From contig CADFJN010000005.1 in assembly GCA_902834555.1 (NCBI GenBank), positions 62,001 to 126,000 on the forward strand: 64,000 nucleotides of DNA, given 5' to 3'. The position numbers and the translations under genes are program-made. The notes beneath the pieces were generated by a model. The model was given only the letters and a program-made list of their open reading frames with translations, ran no database searches and was not told the DNA's origin. Below are positions 25,868 to 33,319 of the stretch, one piece after another; positions within the stretch are counted from its first letter, which is position 1, and every line of letters begins with the position of its first letter. The DNA is from Atopobiaceae bacterium. GTDB taxonomy: Bacteria; Actinomycetota; Coriobacteriia; Coriobacteriales; Atopobiaceae.

Positions 25868-26863
25868 ATGGATCGTCTCGCTATTGTGATAGTCACCTTC
25901 AAGCGCCAGGAGCTGCTGGGCTCGCTCTTCGACTCAATCGCGGCCCTTACGGTGGCACCGTGGCGCATTGTGGTGGTGGACAACGAGAACTCCCCCCAGA
26001 CGGCGCAGATGGTGGCGGATTTCTCCGCGCGCCTTGCGGCGCAGTGGGGCCAGACGGTCTCAGAGCCGGATTCCGCAGGCGGTGTGGAGCGTGTGGTCTA
26101 TGACCCGCAGAAGACCAACACCGGCGGTTCTGGTGGCTTCTCAGAGGGCGTGAAGCGTGCCCTCGAGCTTGGTGCCGAGTGGTTCTGGGTCATGGATGAC
26201 GACGTGGCCGTGCTCCCCGAGGCGCTGGAGCGCCTGGAGCCGTGGTCCGAGCGGTACGACGTGGTGCAGGGCCAGCGCTACGACTACGACGGCACGCCAT
26301 TCTTCTGGCAGCACCACTTCATGACCTCGCTGTGCATCTACAACCCGCTCTCGCGCGCGGGTTTCAAGGGCGCCGACCACCTGGACGTGAACGTCATGTG
26401 CTTCGAGGGCGGGCTCTTTAGGCGCAGGGTTGTCGAGAAGATTGGACTGCCGGACTACCGCTTCTTCATCTACTACGACGATGCCATCTACGGCTACCTG
26501 GCAAGCAAGGTGTGCCAGCCCGTGCTGGTGCCGGACTACGTGCTGCGCCGTACGCGAGAGGTTCGCCACCAGGAGGTTGGTGCGTCTGGTGTGCGGCAGA
26601 TCTCCTCGACCTCAGACATGACCCGCTACTACATCATGCGCAACCGCGGGTACATGGCGCGCTATTTCATGCTGCACGGAGACTACAACCCTGTGGGATA
26701 CGGCTTTGGCACGTTCCTCTCGTTTGCAAAGGAGTTCCTGCGCCTGGTGCTGGTCGACCGAGGCCACTTTGGCCCCAGCTGGGCGAGGCTCTGGGCGGGG
26801 TACCGCGACTCAAGGAAGGCCCTGCACGACCCTGCGTGGAAGCCTATGCCGCCTTTGGCGTAG
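25868..26863 (+). CDS. Family 2 glycosyltransferase (rhamnosyl/galactofuranosyl-type)
   Basis: 331 residues. AIVIVTFKRQELLGSLFDSI opens the GT-A fold. KTNTGGSGGFSEGVKRAL followed by WFWVMDDDV (metal-binding Asp at 110-112) is the pattern of GlfT2/rhamnosyltransferase-like enzymes. No membrane segments are obvious. With the two neighbouring family 2 enzymes and the LCP-like protein it probably builds a cell-surface glycan; the sugar is not predictable. Confidence 0.85.
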   Translation: MDRLAIVIVTFKRQELLGSLFDSIAALTVAPWRIVVVDNENSPQTAQMVADFSARLAAQWGQTVSEPDSAGGVERVVYDPQKTNTGGSGGFSEGVKRALELGAEWFWVMDDDVAVLPEALERLEPWSERYDVVQGQRYDYDGTPFFWQHHFMTSLCIYNPLSRAGFKGADHLDVNVMCFEGGLFRRRVVEKIGLPDYRFFIYYDDAIYGYLASKVCQPVLVPDYVLRRTREVRHQEVGASGVRQISSTSDMTRYYIMRNRGYMARYFMLHGDYNPVGYGFGTFLSFAKEFLRLVLVDRGHFGPSWARLWAGYRDSRKALHDPAWKPMPPLA

Positions 26864-26907
26864 GCGCGAGCGCTACCTGCGGCTGCGGCTTATTTGAACT
26901 GTGATGC

Positions 26908-27087
26908 TTGCCTTACCGCAGCCTGACAGGCGAGGGGACGGGCCTTTACGCGCTGGGCATCGTTGTCTTTGGAGCGGCGTGCGCAGCGTGTGGAACGGTT
27001 GCCGTGCGTCCCGTGGCTCTTTACAAGAAGCAGAACGCAGCGGGCCTGCCGCTTGCGCTTCGTGCGATTACTTCTCGTACATCGTAA
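26908..27087 (+). pseudogene. Possible short coding remnant
   Basis: From TTG 26908 a 59-codon frame reads as a plausible single membrane segment (GLYALGIVVFGAACAACG) followed by a basic tail, and its stop overlaps the end of the barstar-like gene tail to tail. There is no convincing RBS and no family I recognise. It may be a gene fragment or chance in GC-rich DNA. The rest of the gap 26864-27067 shows nothing else. Confidence 0.25.
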
Positions 27088-27346
27088 GGTGGACATTGGG
27101 GTTCTCAAGCGCCACTCGAGCCACCACGGCGCAGAGGGTCCCAAAGAACGCGCGCCGCTTTGGGTTGGGGTCATCACGATAGCGAACGATGTCGACGCGG
27201 GTGCTCTCGGTCATGTCGCCAAGGCAGTCCTCTAGCGCGGCGAAGTTATTGCCAAAGTAGCTGGGAAACCTGAGCTTCTTTGCAATCTGCTGGAATATCT
27301 CCTGCTCAGAGGCATCGCTTGCCTCACGGATCTTCACGGTTGCCAC
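27068..27346 (-). CDS. Barstar-family ribonuclease inhibitor
   Basis: 92 residues from GTG 27346, with GGAGGAG upstream. FPSYFGNNFAALEDCLGDM (27-45) is the barstar core helix region (FPxYFGxNxxALxDCL). Barstar neutralises barnase by plugging the active site. Aligned by eye, D40 matches barstar Asp39, but the equivalent of the key Asp35 is A36. The gene starts 8 bases after the stop of the barnase-like gene, so the two form a toxin-immunity operon. Confidence 0.85.
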   Translation of the reverse strand: MATVKIREASDASEQEIFQQIAKKLRFPSYFGNNFAALEDCLGDMTESTRVDIVRYRDDPNPKRRAFFGTLCAVVARVALENPNVHLTMYEK

Positions 27347-27354
27347 GGCTCCTC

Positions 27355-27831
27355 CTAGTAGAGCTGCTCAAAGGTCTGGTAGTGGTCTGGCGTGTAGTAC
27401 ACGAGGCCATCGTTGGAGTACACAATGCGTTCTGGACCGCGATGCCCGCCCTGGTAGTTAATGTCGCATTCGTGCCAGGTGCGTCCCGGAGCGTCCGGCA
27501 GCGCACCGTCATCATTGTAGAAGACGCTGCCGCCAATGCTCTTGCCCGGGCAGACCTTGTCGAGGTTGCCCTCCTGCGGGTTCCACCCTGCCTCTCGGGC
27601 CCTTGTCTTCGAGATGAAGTTTGATGGAAGCTCTCCGTAGGTGTGCAGGTAGAGTGCCACGTCCTCCGTGCTGGTGTAGCTGCCGTCGCGGGAGATTGCG
27701 GTGGCTTGCGGCTGGTCTTGGGAATCCGCCTGTTGAGCGGTGCCGCTGCCGCAAGCAGCAAGAGAGAGGCTCAGCACTACTGCCGTGAGCGTGATGGCGA
27801 GCGCATGTGCAAGGTCGTGAAGCTTTCCCAA
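27355..27831 (-). CDS. Secreted barnase-like ribonuclease (lipoprotein)
   Basis: 158 residues from a TTG start at 27831 preceded by GGGAGG. A signal peptide ends in a lipobox (LSLSLAAC, C27), followed by a Gln/Asp/Ser-rich linker to about residue 50 and a complete barnase-type domain (52-158). The catalytic and substrate-binding set of barnase is present by alignment: K75 (Lys27), E121 (Glu73, in WHECDINY), R131 (Arg83), R135 (Arg87) and H150 (His102, in DHYQTF). It would cleave RNA at G. Membrane anchoring and the neighbouring inhibitor suggest a role in competition or in nutrient scavenging. Confidence 0.88.
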   Translation of the reverse strand: MGKLHDLAHALAITLTAVVLSLSLAACGSGTAQQADSQDQPQATAISRDGSYTSTEDVALYLHTYGELPSNFISKTRAREAGWNPQEGNLDKVCPGKSIGGSVFYNDDGALPDAPGRTWHECDINYQGGHRGPERIVYSNDGLVYYTPDHYQTFEQLY

Positions 27832-27933
27832 GGGTCCTCCCTGCGGCGTGGCGTTCGGTTCTTCTCGATTGTATGTGGGCTGTCTCCGGGTCGTTGCAGC
27901 AGGTGTCCCAAAGCTACGTGATTCCCCGCTGGC

Positions 27934-28183
27934 TGCATAAAAACGCTCTATCGAACGGGATTTTGGAGACTGATGCACAAAAACGCCCCATCGAACGGTG
28001 CCCCCCGCGCAATGACATCAAACTTCAAATCAACGTTGCATGTAATTGCATATATTCATAGAAATATGTGTATTCATGCAAATAATATTCAACTTTTGAT
28101 GAGGATGCGTGGAGGAAACCGTTCGATAGGGCGTTTTTGTGCAGCCGGAAGAAAAAATCCGTCCGATAGGCCATTTTCGTGCA
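27934..28183. repeat. 250-bp imperfect palindrome with four 25-bp repeats
   Basis: A 25-bp unit beginning TGCACAAAAACGCCC and ending TATCGAACGG occurs at 27934-27958 and 27974-27998 (direct, 40-bp period), and inverted at 28119-28143 and 28159-28183 (again 40-bp period). The AT-rich core between them is itself palindromic. CATCAAA at 28016-28022 mirrors TTTGATG at 28095-28101, and TTGCATG at 28036-28042 mirrors CATGCAA at 28075-28081. All pairs share the same centre, 28058.5. It contains no gene. It lies in the 797-bp gap upstream of the barnase-like gene. Confidence 0.85.
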
Positions 28184-28402
28184 CTAGTGCAGCGAGCTTT
28201 CAATCGTGCGCCGCTTTCCTGCAAGCCGAGGGCTCTGCAACTCGCTGGCCGAGGACGCCAATTATTGAACGTAATTCCTGATATTTACGGTGTTTGCCCA
28301 GTTACAGCTAGCCTGACCCAAGAATTTCATGCGAAAACGACTGCTGGGGATAGTTCTGCGCGGCGATGCTCCATCCCGCCGTGCGTTGCTCGCCCACTGA
28401 GA
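28184..28402. other. Non-coding stretch with no recognised feature
   Basis: Between the palindromic element and the inverted repeat at 28403 I see no gene, tRNA or clear promoter. Base composition is mixed and lower in GC than the flanking coding DNA. Confidence 0.4.
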
Positions 28403-28503
28403 AAACCTGCGGCTTAATAGCAGTGCCTGAGAAAGCCGCAAGTCATCTGCCTGCAGTTATTCTCGGCATCGCATGAGCCCAGCTGCAACTAAGCCGCAGG
28501 TTT
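28403..28503. repeat. 101-bp nested inverted repeat
   Basis: AAACCTGCGGCTTA at 28403-28416 is the perfect reverse complement of TAAGCCGCAGGTTT at 28490-28503. Inside, TGCCTGAGAA (28424-28433) partly pairs with TTCTCGGCA (28460-28468), so the whole could fold as a branched hairpin. It may be a small non-autonomous repeat element or a structured RNA. Confidence 0.55.
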
Positions 28504-28564
28504 CCGCTGCATTTGGGTGTCTTGGAGGCGAGGCTCCACCGCGGGGGCTACCGCAGACAAGAAA

Positions 28565-28596
28565 CGGGCCCCGAGGCCAGATGGCCTTGGGGCCCG
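28565..28596 (-). terminator. Rho-independent terminator of nfnB
   Basis: On the minus strand GGGCCCC-AGGCC pairs with GGCCT-GGGGCCC around a 4-base loop and is followed by TTTCTTG. It lies 33 bases past the nfnB stop. Confidence 0.85.
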
Positions 28597-28628
28597 CGAA
28601 CGCGGCAAAACCTACGAGAAGCGCTGTG

Positions 28629-30035
28629 CTACTCGGCGGTAAGCGTCTCGGTGATGCTTGCTGCGGCGGTCTTGCCGGCGCCCATGGCCAGGATGACCGT
28701 TGCGGCACCGGTGACGATGTCGCCGCCAGCCCAGATGCGGGGGTTGGAGGTGCGGCCGTTCTCGTCAGCAACGATGTAGCCCCACTTGTTGAGGCCCATG
28801 CCACCAATCTTCTTGGCGAAGGGGTTGGCGTTGGTGCCAATGGCGGAGATGGCCACGTCGCAGGGGATCTCCTCGATGGCGCCCTCGATGGGGATGGGGC
28901 GACGACGGCCAGAGGCGTCGGGCTCGCCCAGCTCCATCTTCTGGACCTTCACGGCGCACACGTTGCCGTCTTCGCCAGCGATGAACTCAAGCGGCGAGAC
29001 AAGCGGCATAACCTCGACGCCCTCGGCCTTGGCGTGGTGAAGCTCGGCGCGACGGGCGGGCATCTCGGCCTCGGTGCGGCGGTACGCGATAATGGCGCGC
29101 TCGGCACCCAGGCGCTTTGCCGTGCGGACAGCGTCCATGGCGACGTTGCCGCCACCAAAGACCACGACCTGCTTGGCGTGCTTGGTGGGGGTGTCGTACT
29201 CGGGGAACTTGTTCGCCTTCATGAGGTTCACGCGGGTGAGGTACTCGTTGGCGAAGTACACGTTGGGCAGGTTCTCGCCGGGGATGTTGAGGAACTTAGG
29301 CAGGCCGGCGCCAGTTGCCACGTAAATGGCATCGAAACCCTTCTCGTTGAGAAGCTCGTCAGCGTTGGCCAGGTTGCCCATCACGGAGTTGAACTCAAAC
29401 TTGACGCCCAGCTCCTTGAGGCCGTCAATCTCACGCTTGACAACGGCCTTGGGCAGACGGAACTCGGGGATGCCGTAGACGAGCACGCCACCGCCGGTGA
29501 AGAACGCCTCGAAGACGGTGACGTCAAAGCCGTTGCGCGCAAGCTCGCCGGCGCAGGTGATACCGGAGGGGCCGGAGCCAATGACGGCAACCTTCTTGCC
29601 GTTTGCAGGCTTCATCTGCGGCTTGCTTGCAAGCTCGGGCTGGTCGCCCAGGAAGCGCTCGAGCTGGCCGATGGCCACGGGCTCGGACTTCTTGCCGCGG
29701 ATGCAGCGGCCCTCGCACTGGTTCTCCTGCGGGCACACGCGGCCGCAGATTGCGGGGAGCATCGAGTCCTCGTGGATGATGTCGAGAGCGGCGCCAAAGT
29801 CCTGCTCGCGAATCTTCTCGATGAACTTAGGGATCTTGATGTTGACTGGGCAGCCCTCGACGCAGAGGGGCTTCTTGCAGTCCATGCAGCGCTCAGCCTC
29901 GGCCAGCGCCATCTCCTTGGTGAAGCCCTTGTCGACGGGGCGGAAGTCGTGGGCACGCTCCTCCGCCGGCTCCTCGTTGTCCGGGGTGCGCGGGGACTTC
30001 ATGTCGGGAACAAAGCGACCGTTTACCTGTGGCAT
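28629..30035 (-). CDS. nfnB: NfnB-type NADPH:ferredoxin oxidoreductase subunit (glutamate synthase small-chain homolog)
   Basis: 468 residues. The N-terminal [4Fe-4S] domain holds CMDCKKPLCVEGCP and CGRVCPQENQCEGRC. The FAD-binding GxGxxG is in VAVIGSGPSGITCAGEL, and the NADPH site is in VVVFGGGNVAMDAVRTA, with a C-terminal GDIVTGAATVILAMGAGK. Alone it resembles GltD, but the overlapping upstream gene is NfnA. The pair fits the electron-bifurcating transhydrogenase (NADH + ferredoxin with NADPH). No glutamate synthase large subunit is nearby. It overlaps nfnA by 13 bases. Confidence 0.88.
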   Translation of the reverse strand: MPQVNGRFVPDMKSPRTPDNEEPAEERAHDFRPVDKGFTKEMALAEAERCMDCKKPLCVEGCPVNIKIPKFIEKIREQDFGAALDIIHEDSMLPAICGRVCPQENQCEGRCIRGKKSEPVAIGQLERFLGDQPELASKPQMKPANGKKVAVIGSGPSGITCAGELARNGFDVTVFEAFFTGGGVLVYGIPEFRLPKAVVKREIDGLKELGVKFEFNSVMGNLANADELLNEKGFDAIYVATGAGLPKFLNIPGENLPNVYFANEYLTRVNLMKANKFPEYDTPTKHAKQVVVFGGGNVAMDAVRTAKRLGAERAIIAYRRTEAEMPARRAELHHAKAEGVEVMPLVSPLEFIAGEDGNVCAVKVQKMELGEPDASGRRRPIPIEGAIEEIPCDVAISAIGTNANPFAKKIGGMGLNKWGYIVADENGRTSNPRIWAGGDIVTGAATVILAMGAGKTAAASITETLTAE

Positions 30036-30865
30036 GCGCAGTTCGCCTCCTCATAGGCCTTGAGGGCCTGGCCCTCCTCGGTACGGTATGCAGCCTGACG
30101 CGCGCGCAGGTCGTTCCAGTCGACCTTGGTGGCGTCAAAGTCGGGACCGTCGACGCAGGCAAACTTGGTCTTGCCGTCGATCTCGACGCGGCAGCAGCCG
30201 CACATGCCCGTGCCGTCGACCATGATGGGGTTGAGCGACGCGGTGATGGGGGTGCCGTACTTCTCGGCCGTGAGCGTGGAGAACTTCATCATGGGGACGG
30301 GGCCAACACAGAAGACCTCGTCGACGGCCTTGGCCTGGAGCAGACGCTCGAGCGGGGCGGTGACCACGCCCTTCTCGCCGTAGGAGCCGTCGTCGGTGGT
30401 GATGTGGATGTGGTCGTCGGGCAGAAGCTCGCGGAACTGATCCTCGAGAAGAAGCAGGTCCTTGGTGCGGGCGCCCATGATGGCGTGAACCTCGTGGCCG
30501 GTCTTCACCAGCGTGCGCGCAACGGGGTACGCGATGGCAAGTCCAACGCCGCCACCAATGACGCAGGTGGTCCCAGGGGCCATGACCGTGGGCTGCCCCA
30601 GCGGGCCGGTGACGTCGAGAATGGCGTCGCCGGGCTCGTACGTAGAGAGCATCTTCGTGGTCTTGCCGACCACCATGAAGATGAACTCGACCCAGCCCTC
30701 CTCGGGGTTCCAGTCCGCGAAGGTGAACGGCACGCGCTCACCGGTCTCGTTGGCGCGAACCATGAGGAACTGGCCAGCGTGTGCGTGCTTGGCCATCTCC
30801 GGCGCCTCGATGCGGAACTTGAACACCTTCTCCGAGAACTGCGTCTTTTCGAGGATCTTATACAT
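30023..30865 (-). CDS. nfnA: NfnA-type FAD/NAD-binding ferredoxin reductase subunit
   Basis: 280 residues of the dihydroorotate dehydrogenase electron-transfer (PyrK-like) family. The FAD part contains HAGQFLMVRANETGERVPF. The NAD part contains CVIGGGVGLAIAYPVARTL. The [2Fe-2S] cysteines are in GTGMCGCCRVE plus FACVDGP. It lies first in the two-gene operon with nfnB. The GGAG RBS precedes ATG 30865. The 169-bp upstream gap has an AT-rich stretch near 30940-30965 that may hold the promoter. Confidence 0.88.
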   Translation of the reverse strand: MYKILEKTQFSEKVFKFRIEAPEMAKHAHAGQFLMVRANETGERVPFTFADWNPEEGWVEFIFMVVGKTTKMLSTYEPGDAILDVTGPLGQPTVMAPGTTCVIGGGVGLAIAYPVARTLVKTGHEVHAIMGARTKDLLLLEDQFRELLPDDHIHITTDDGSYGEKGVVTAPLERLLQAKAVDEVFCVGPVPMMKFSTLTAEKYGTPITASLNPIMVDGTGMCGCCRVEIDGKTKFACVDGPDFDATKVDWNDLRARQAAYRTEEGQALKAYEEANCACHR

Positions 30866-31034
30866 GAAGCCTGACTCCTCTCCTAAAGCCGCTTCAGACT
30901 TGACCCCGGGCGGAGATGCCCAAGGCCTACCAACGTCTTAGTTTAATTGTTGGTTGAACTGTAGATTACCCTCAACAGCGCCTACATGATTTATCGCAGC
31001 AGGTTTTGAGGCGAGCGGTTGCTCGTTGCCGGAG

Positions 31035-31607
31035 CTAGCGTAGGGCGTCCGCGGGCATACCGTCTCTCACGACCTGCTCGCAGAGAGACGTCGCGTCCTG
31101 GGCCAGAATGAGGAACTCGTCCAGGAAACCGCCCTTGAGCTCGCGCAGGACGTAGTCTGCAACCTGCATCTTTCCGGGTGGACGGCCAATGCCGCACCGA
31201 ATGCGCGAGAAGTCTCTCGTGCCAAGCTTGTTGGCAATGGAGCGCAGGCCATTGTGGGCGTTGAGGCCGCCTCCCCACTTGGCGCGCACCTCTCCTGCGG
31301 GAAGGTCGACCTCGTCGTGCACCACCAGGATCTCTGCGGGGGTCACGTGCTCCTGTCGCATGAGCTTGGAGAGCGGGCCGCCGCTCGTGTTCATGAAGTC
31401 CTGCGGCTTGGCGAGAATGACCTCGCGTCCGCCGATGAGGGCGTGGGCAACCATGCAGCCGGCCTCGCTCTTCCAATATCGTGTGCCGGCGCGCTCGGCC
31501 AGCACGTCGACGGTGGCAAAGCCAATGTTGTGGCGTGTGTGCTCGTACTCCGGGCCGGGGTTGCCCAGACCGCACACGAGCCGGATCTCCTTGGGGCGTG
31601 TGGGCAT
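31035..31607 (-). CDS. pth: Peptidyl-tRNA hydrolase
   Basis: 190 residues from ATG 31607, with AGAGGAA upstream; the frame is open further but without Pth character. It recycles peptidyl-tRNAs that drop off ribosomes. CGLGNPGPEYEHTRHNIGF carries the catalytic His, KPQDFMNTSG the Asn, and LVVHDEVDLPAGEVRAKWGGG the Asp and the tRNA-contact glycines. Confidence 0.94.
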   Translation of the reverse strand: MPTRPKEIRLVCGLGNPGPEYEHTRHNIGFATVDVLAERAGTRYWKSEAGCMVAHALIGGREVILAKPQDFMNTSGGPLSKLMRQEHVTPAEILVVHDEVDLPAGEVRAKWGGGLNAHNGLRSIANKLGTRDFSRIRCGIGRPPGKMQVADYVLRELKGGFLDEFLILAQDATSLCEQVVRDGMPADALR

Positions 31608-31727
31608 GCCGTTCCTCTCGTAATGGCTGCTTGTGGTCACGGTAAGGGTAGCGCAAGCGGTGTGGCAACGTTGAGAAGCGCGTGCTAGGCTTCTCGGCTG
31701 CTGTCGTTGTCTGAGGGGGATTTGTTC

Positions 31728-32193
31728 GTGGAAGAGACTGTGACTGGCGTTACGCCGGGCCGCGCGCGTCTGTGCGTGGCCCTTCTCGTGCTCATGGGCT
31801 TTGCGCTGGGCTGCTCGGAGTTCATCGTGATTGGCATCGAGTCGAACCTGGCAAAGGAGATGGGCGTCTCGCTTGCCACTGCCGGCCAGCTCGCTCGAAC
31901 CGCTCTCGTTTAACGTGGGCATTGCCTTTGGCACCTTTGTGGGAGGCGTCGTGGTCTCTGGCCCGGGGATCCGCGCGGTTGGTCTGGTGGGGGCCGTGCT
32001 CGCCGTGGTGGCAGCGGCGCTGGTGGTGTCACGCTGGCGCTCACGAAGCGCGAGGAGTCGCGCGGATAGGGACGGCGTCTCCGGAGGGGCCCAGGTGATG
32101 CAAAACGCAACAATAATGCCCCTCCGGCGACTGTTGCCGTTGGCGGCGGGGCGAGACCTACGTATGCCATCGCGTTCGGAACGTGCCCTCTAG
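31728..32193 (+). pseudogene. MFS transporter pseudogene with large internal deletion
   Basis: From GTG 31728 (after GAGGGGGA) the frame encodes the first membrane helix of an AraJ-like MFS permease (LMGFALGCSEFIVIGIESNL, then SLATAGQL) and stops at 31913. In another frame, from about 31900, the DNA encodes what looks like the last helix pair of the same family (SFNVGIAFGTFVGGVVVSG, then GLVGAVLAVVAAALVVSRW). An intact gene would need about 900 more bases between. The junction lies near 31895-31910. The annotated 3' limit is the stop of the second frame. Confidence 0.75.
32081..32127. repeat. 10-bp inverted repeat at the end of the MFS remnant
   Basis: CCGGAGGGGC at 32081-32090 is the perfect complement of GCCCCTCCGG at 32118-32127. 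No T tract follows on either side that would make a standard terminator. Confidence 0.45.
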
Positions 32194-32202
32194 CGCCGTC
32201 TC

Positions 32203-33243
32203 CTACCGCACGGCGCGGTCGTGGTTCACGGGCCGATAGAAGAGCTTTGCCACCTCGGCCGGTTCGCGTGTCTGGCCGAGCGCCCACATGGTCTTTGCCA
32301 CCAGGGCCTCCGTGGTCATGTCGTCACCGCGGAGGATGGCCGGCTCGTTGGCATACGCGCTTCCTACCTCGTAGACGCCCAGGTCAAGGCCCTCCTCCGA
32401 GACCTGCGTGGTAAGCACGATAGTCTTTCCGCAGTCAATCCAGTCAAAGATCGCCTGCTCGAAGTGGGCGCCCTTGCACTCTGGGATGCCGCCAATGCCA
32501 AAGGTCTCGAGAATCACAGCGTCGTAGTCTGGTCCCAGCGCGTCGAGGATGCCTGGCCCCAGGCCCGGGGTGAGGCGCACCACAACCACGTGCTCGTCCA
32601 AGCGCTCGTAGACGCGCGGCCGTCCCGCCTGCTGCGCGGAACCCCCATCCATCGCACCGGGGATGGTCATTCCCTCTCGGCCCTCCCGCATGATGCGGTC
32701 GTTGCGGATGATGGCGGGCAACGGGTAGTTTACGCTGGTAAACGCATTGAAGCTCATCGTGCGCTGCTTGTGGGCGCGCGTCCCCACAATGACCGAGCCG
32801 CCAAACACAATGGATACGTCGTGCGAGTCGTCGTCGGTGGCGTAGAGCAGCGACTGGTACAGGTTGAGCTTGGCATCGGTGAAGGGGTTCGCCATGGGCT
32901 GCTGCGAGCCCGTGAGCACAATGGGCTTGGGGCTGCCCTGGATGAGGTAGGAGAGGGCCGCCGCCGTGTAGGCCATGGTGTCCGTGCCGTGCAGCACCAC
33001 AAAGCCGTCGTAGTCGTCGTAAGCATCCATGATCGTGGCGGCTATGCGCTTCCAGTCGCTGGGGCGCATGTTGGTCGAGTCGATGTTCATGGGCTGAACG
33101 ATGTCCAGGTCACACAGGCCGCGTGCCTGCGGAACGTAGCCGGCCAGTTCCTCGCCCGTGAGTGCAGGGGCAAGGCCTGTGCCGTCTGCCTCGGGCATGG
33201 ATGCAATGGTGCCGCCCGTGGCCACCATGAGGATCCTCTTCAT
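32203..33243 (-). CDS. ansA: L-asparaginase (type I-like)
   Basis: 346 residues, no signal peptide, so cytoplasmic. It hydrolyses asparagine to aspartate and ammonia. The nucleophile Thr12 is in VATGGTIASM, and the second catalytic segment is VVLHGTDTMAYTAAAL; GSQQPMANPFTDAKLN also fits the family. Glutaminase activity cannot be excluded. It stands just downstream of the alpha-amylase gene on the same strand, with a 76-bp gap. Confidence 0.92.
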   Translation of the reverse strand: MKRILMVATGGTIASMPEADGTGLAPALTGEELAGYVPQARGLCDLDIVQPMNIDSTNMRPSDWKRIAATIMDAYDDYDGFVVLHGTDTMAYTAAALSYLIQGSPKPIVLTGSQQPMANPFTDAKLNLYQSLLYATDDDSHDVSIVFGGSVIVGTRAHKQRTMSFNAFTSVNYPLPAIIRNDRIMREGREGMTIPGAMDGGSAQQAGRPRVYERLDEHVVVVRLTPGLGPGILDALGPDYDAVILETFGIGGIPECKGAHFEQAIFDWIDCGKTIVLTTQVSEEGLDLGVYEVGSAYANEPAILRGDDMTTEALVAKTMWALGQTREPAEVAKLFYRPVNHDRAVR

Positions 33244-33319
33244 GCGTTGCTCCGTTCGAGAAGTGCGCCACTGCCGAGAAGCGACGGCGATCGGCCGCCG
33301 GGCGGTCGCCCGCCGGCGC

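Noticed and set aside
27934..28183. CRISPR array
   Set aside because: Only four repeats, in two orientations, with spacing fixed at 40 bp and no cas genes. The mirror symmetry is not CRISPR-like.
27934..28183. Complete insertion sequence
   Set aside because: No transposase frame is present inside or next to the palindrome, and no target-site duplication is obvious.
28629..30035. Glutamate synthase small subunit GltD
   Set aside because: No large subunit nearby, and the gene overlaps a PyrK-like NfnA partner. NfnB fits better.
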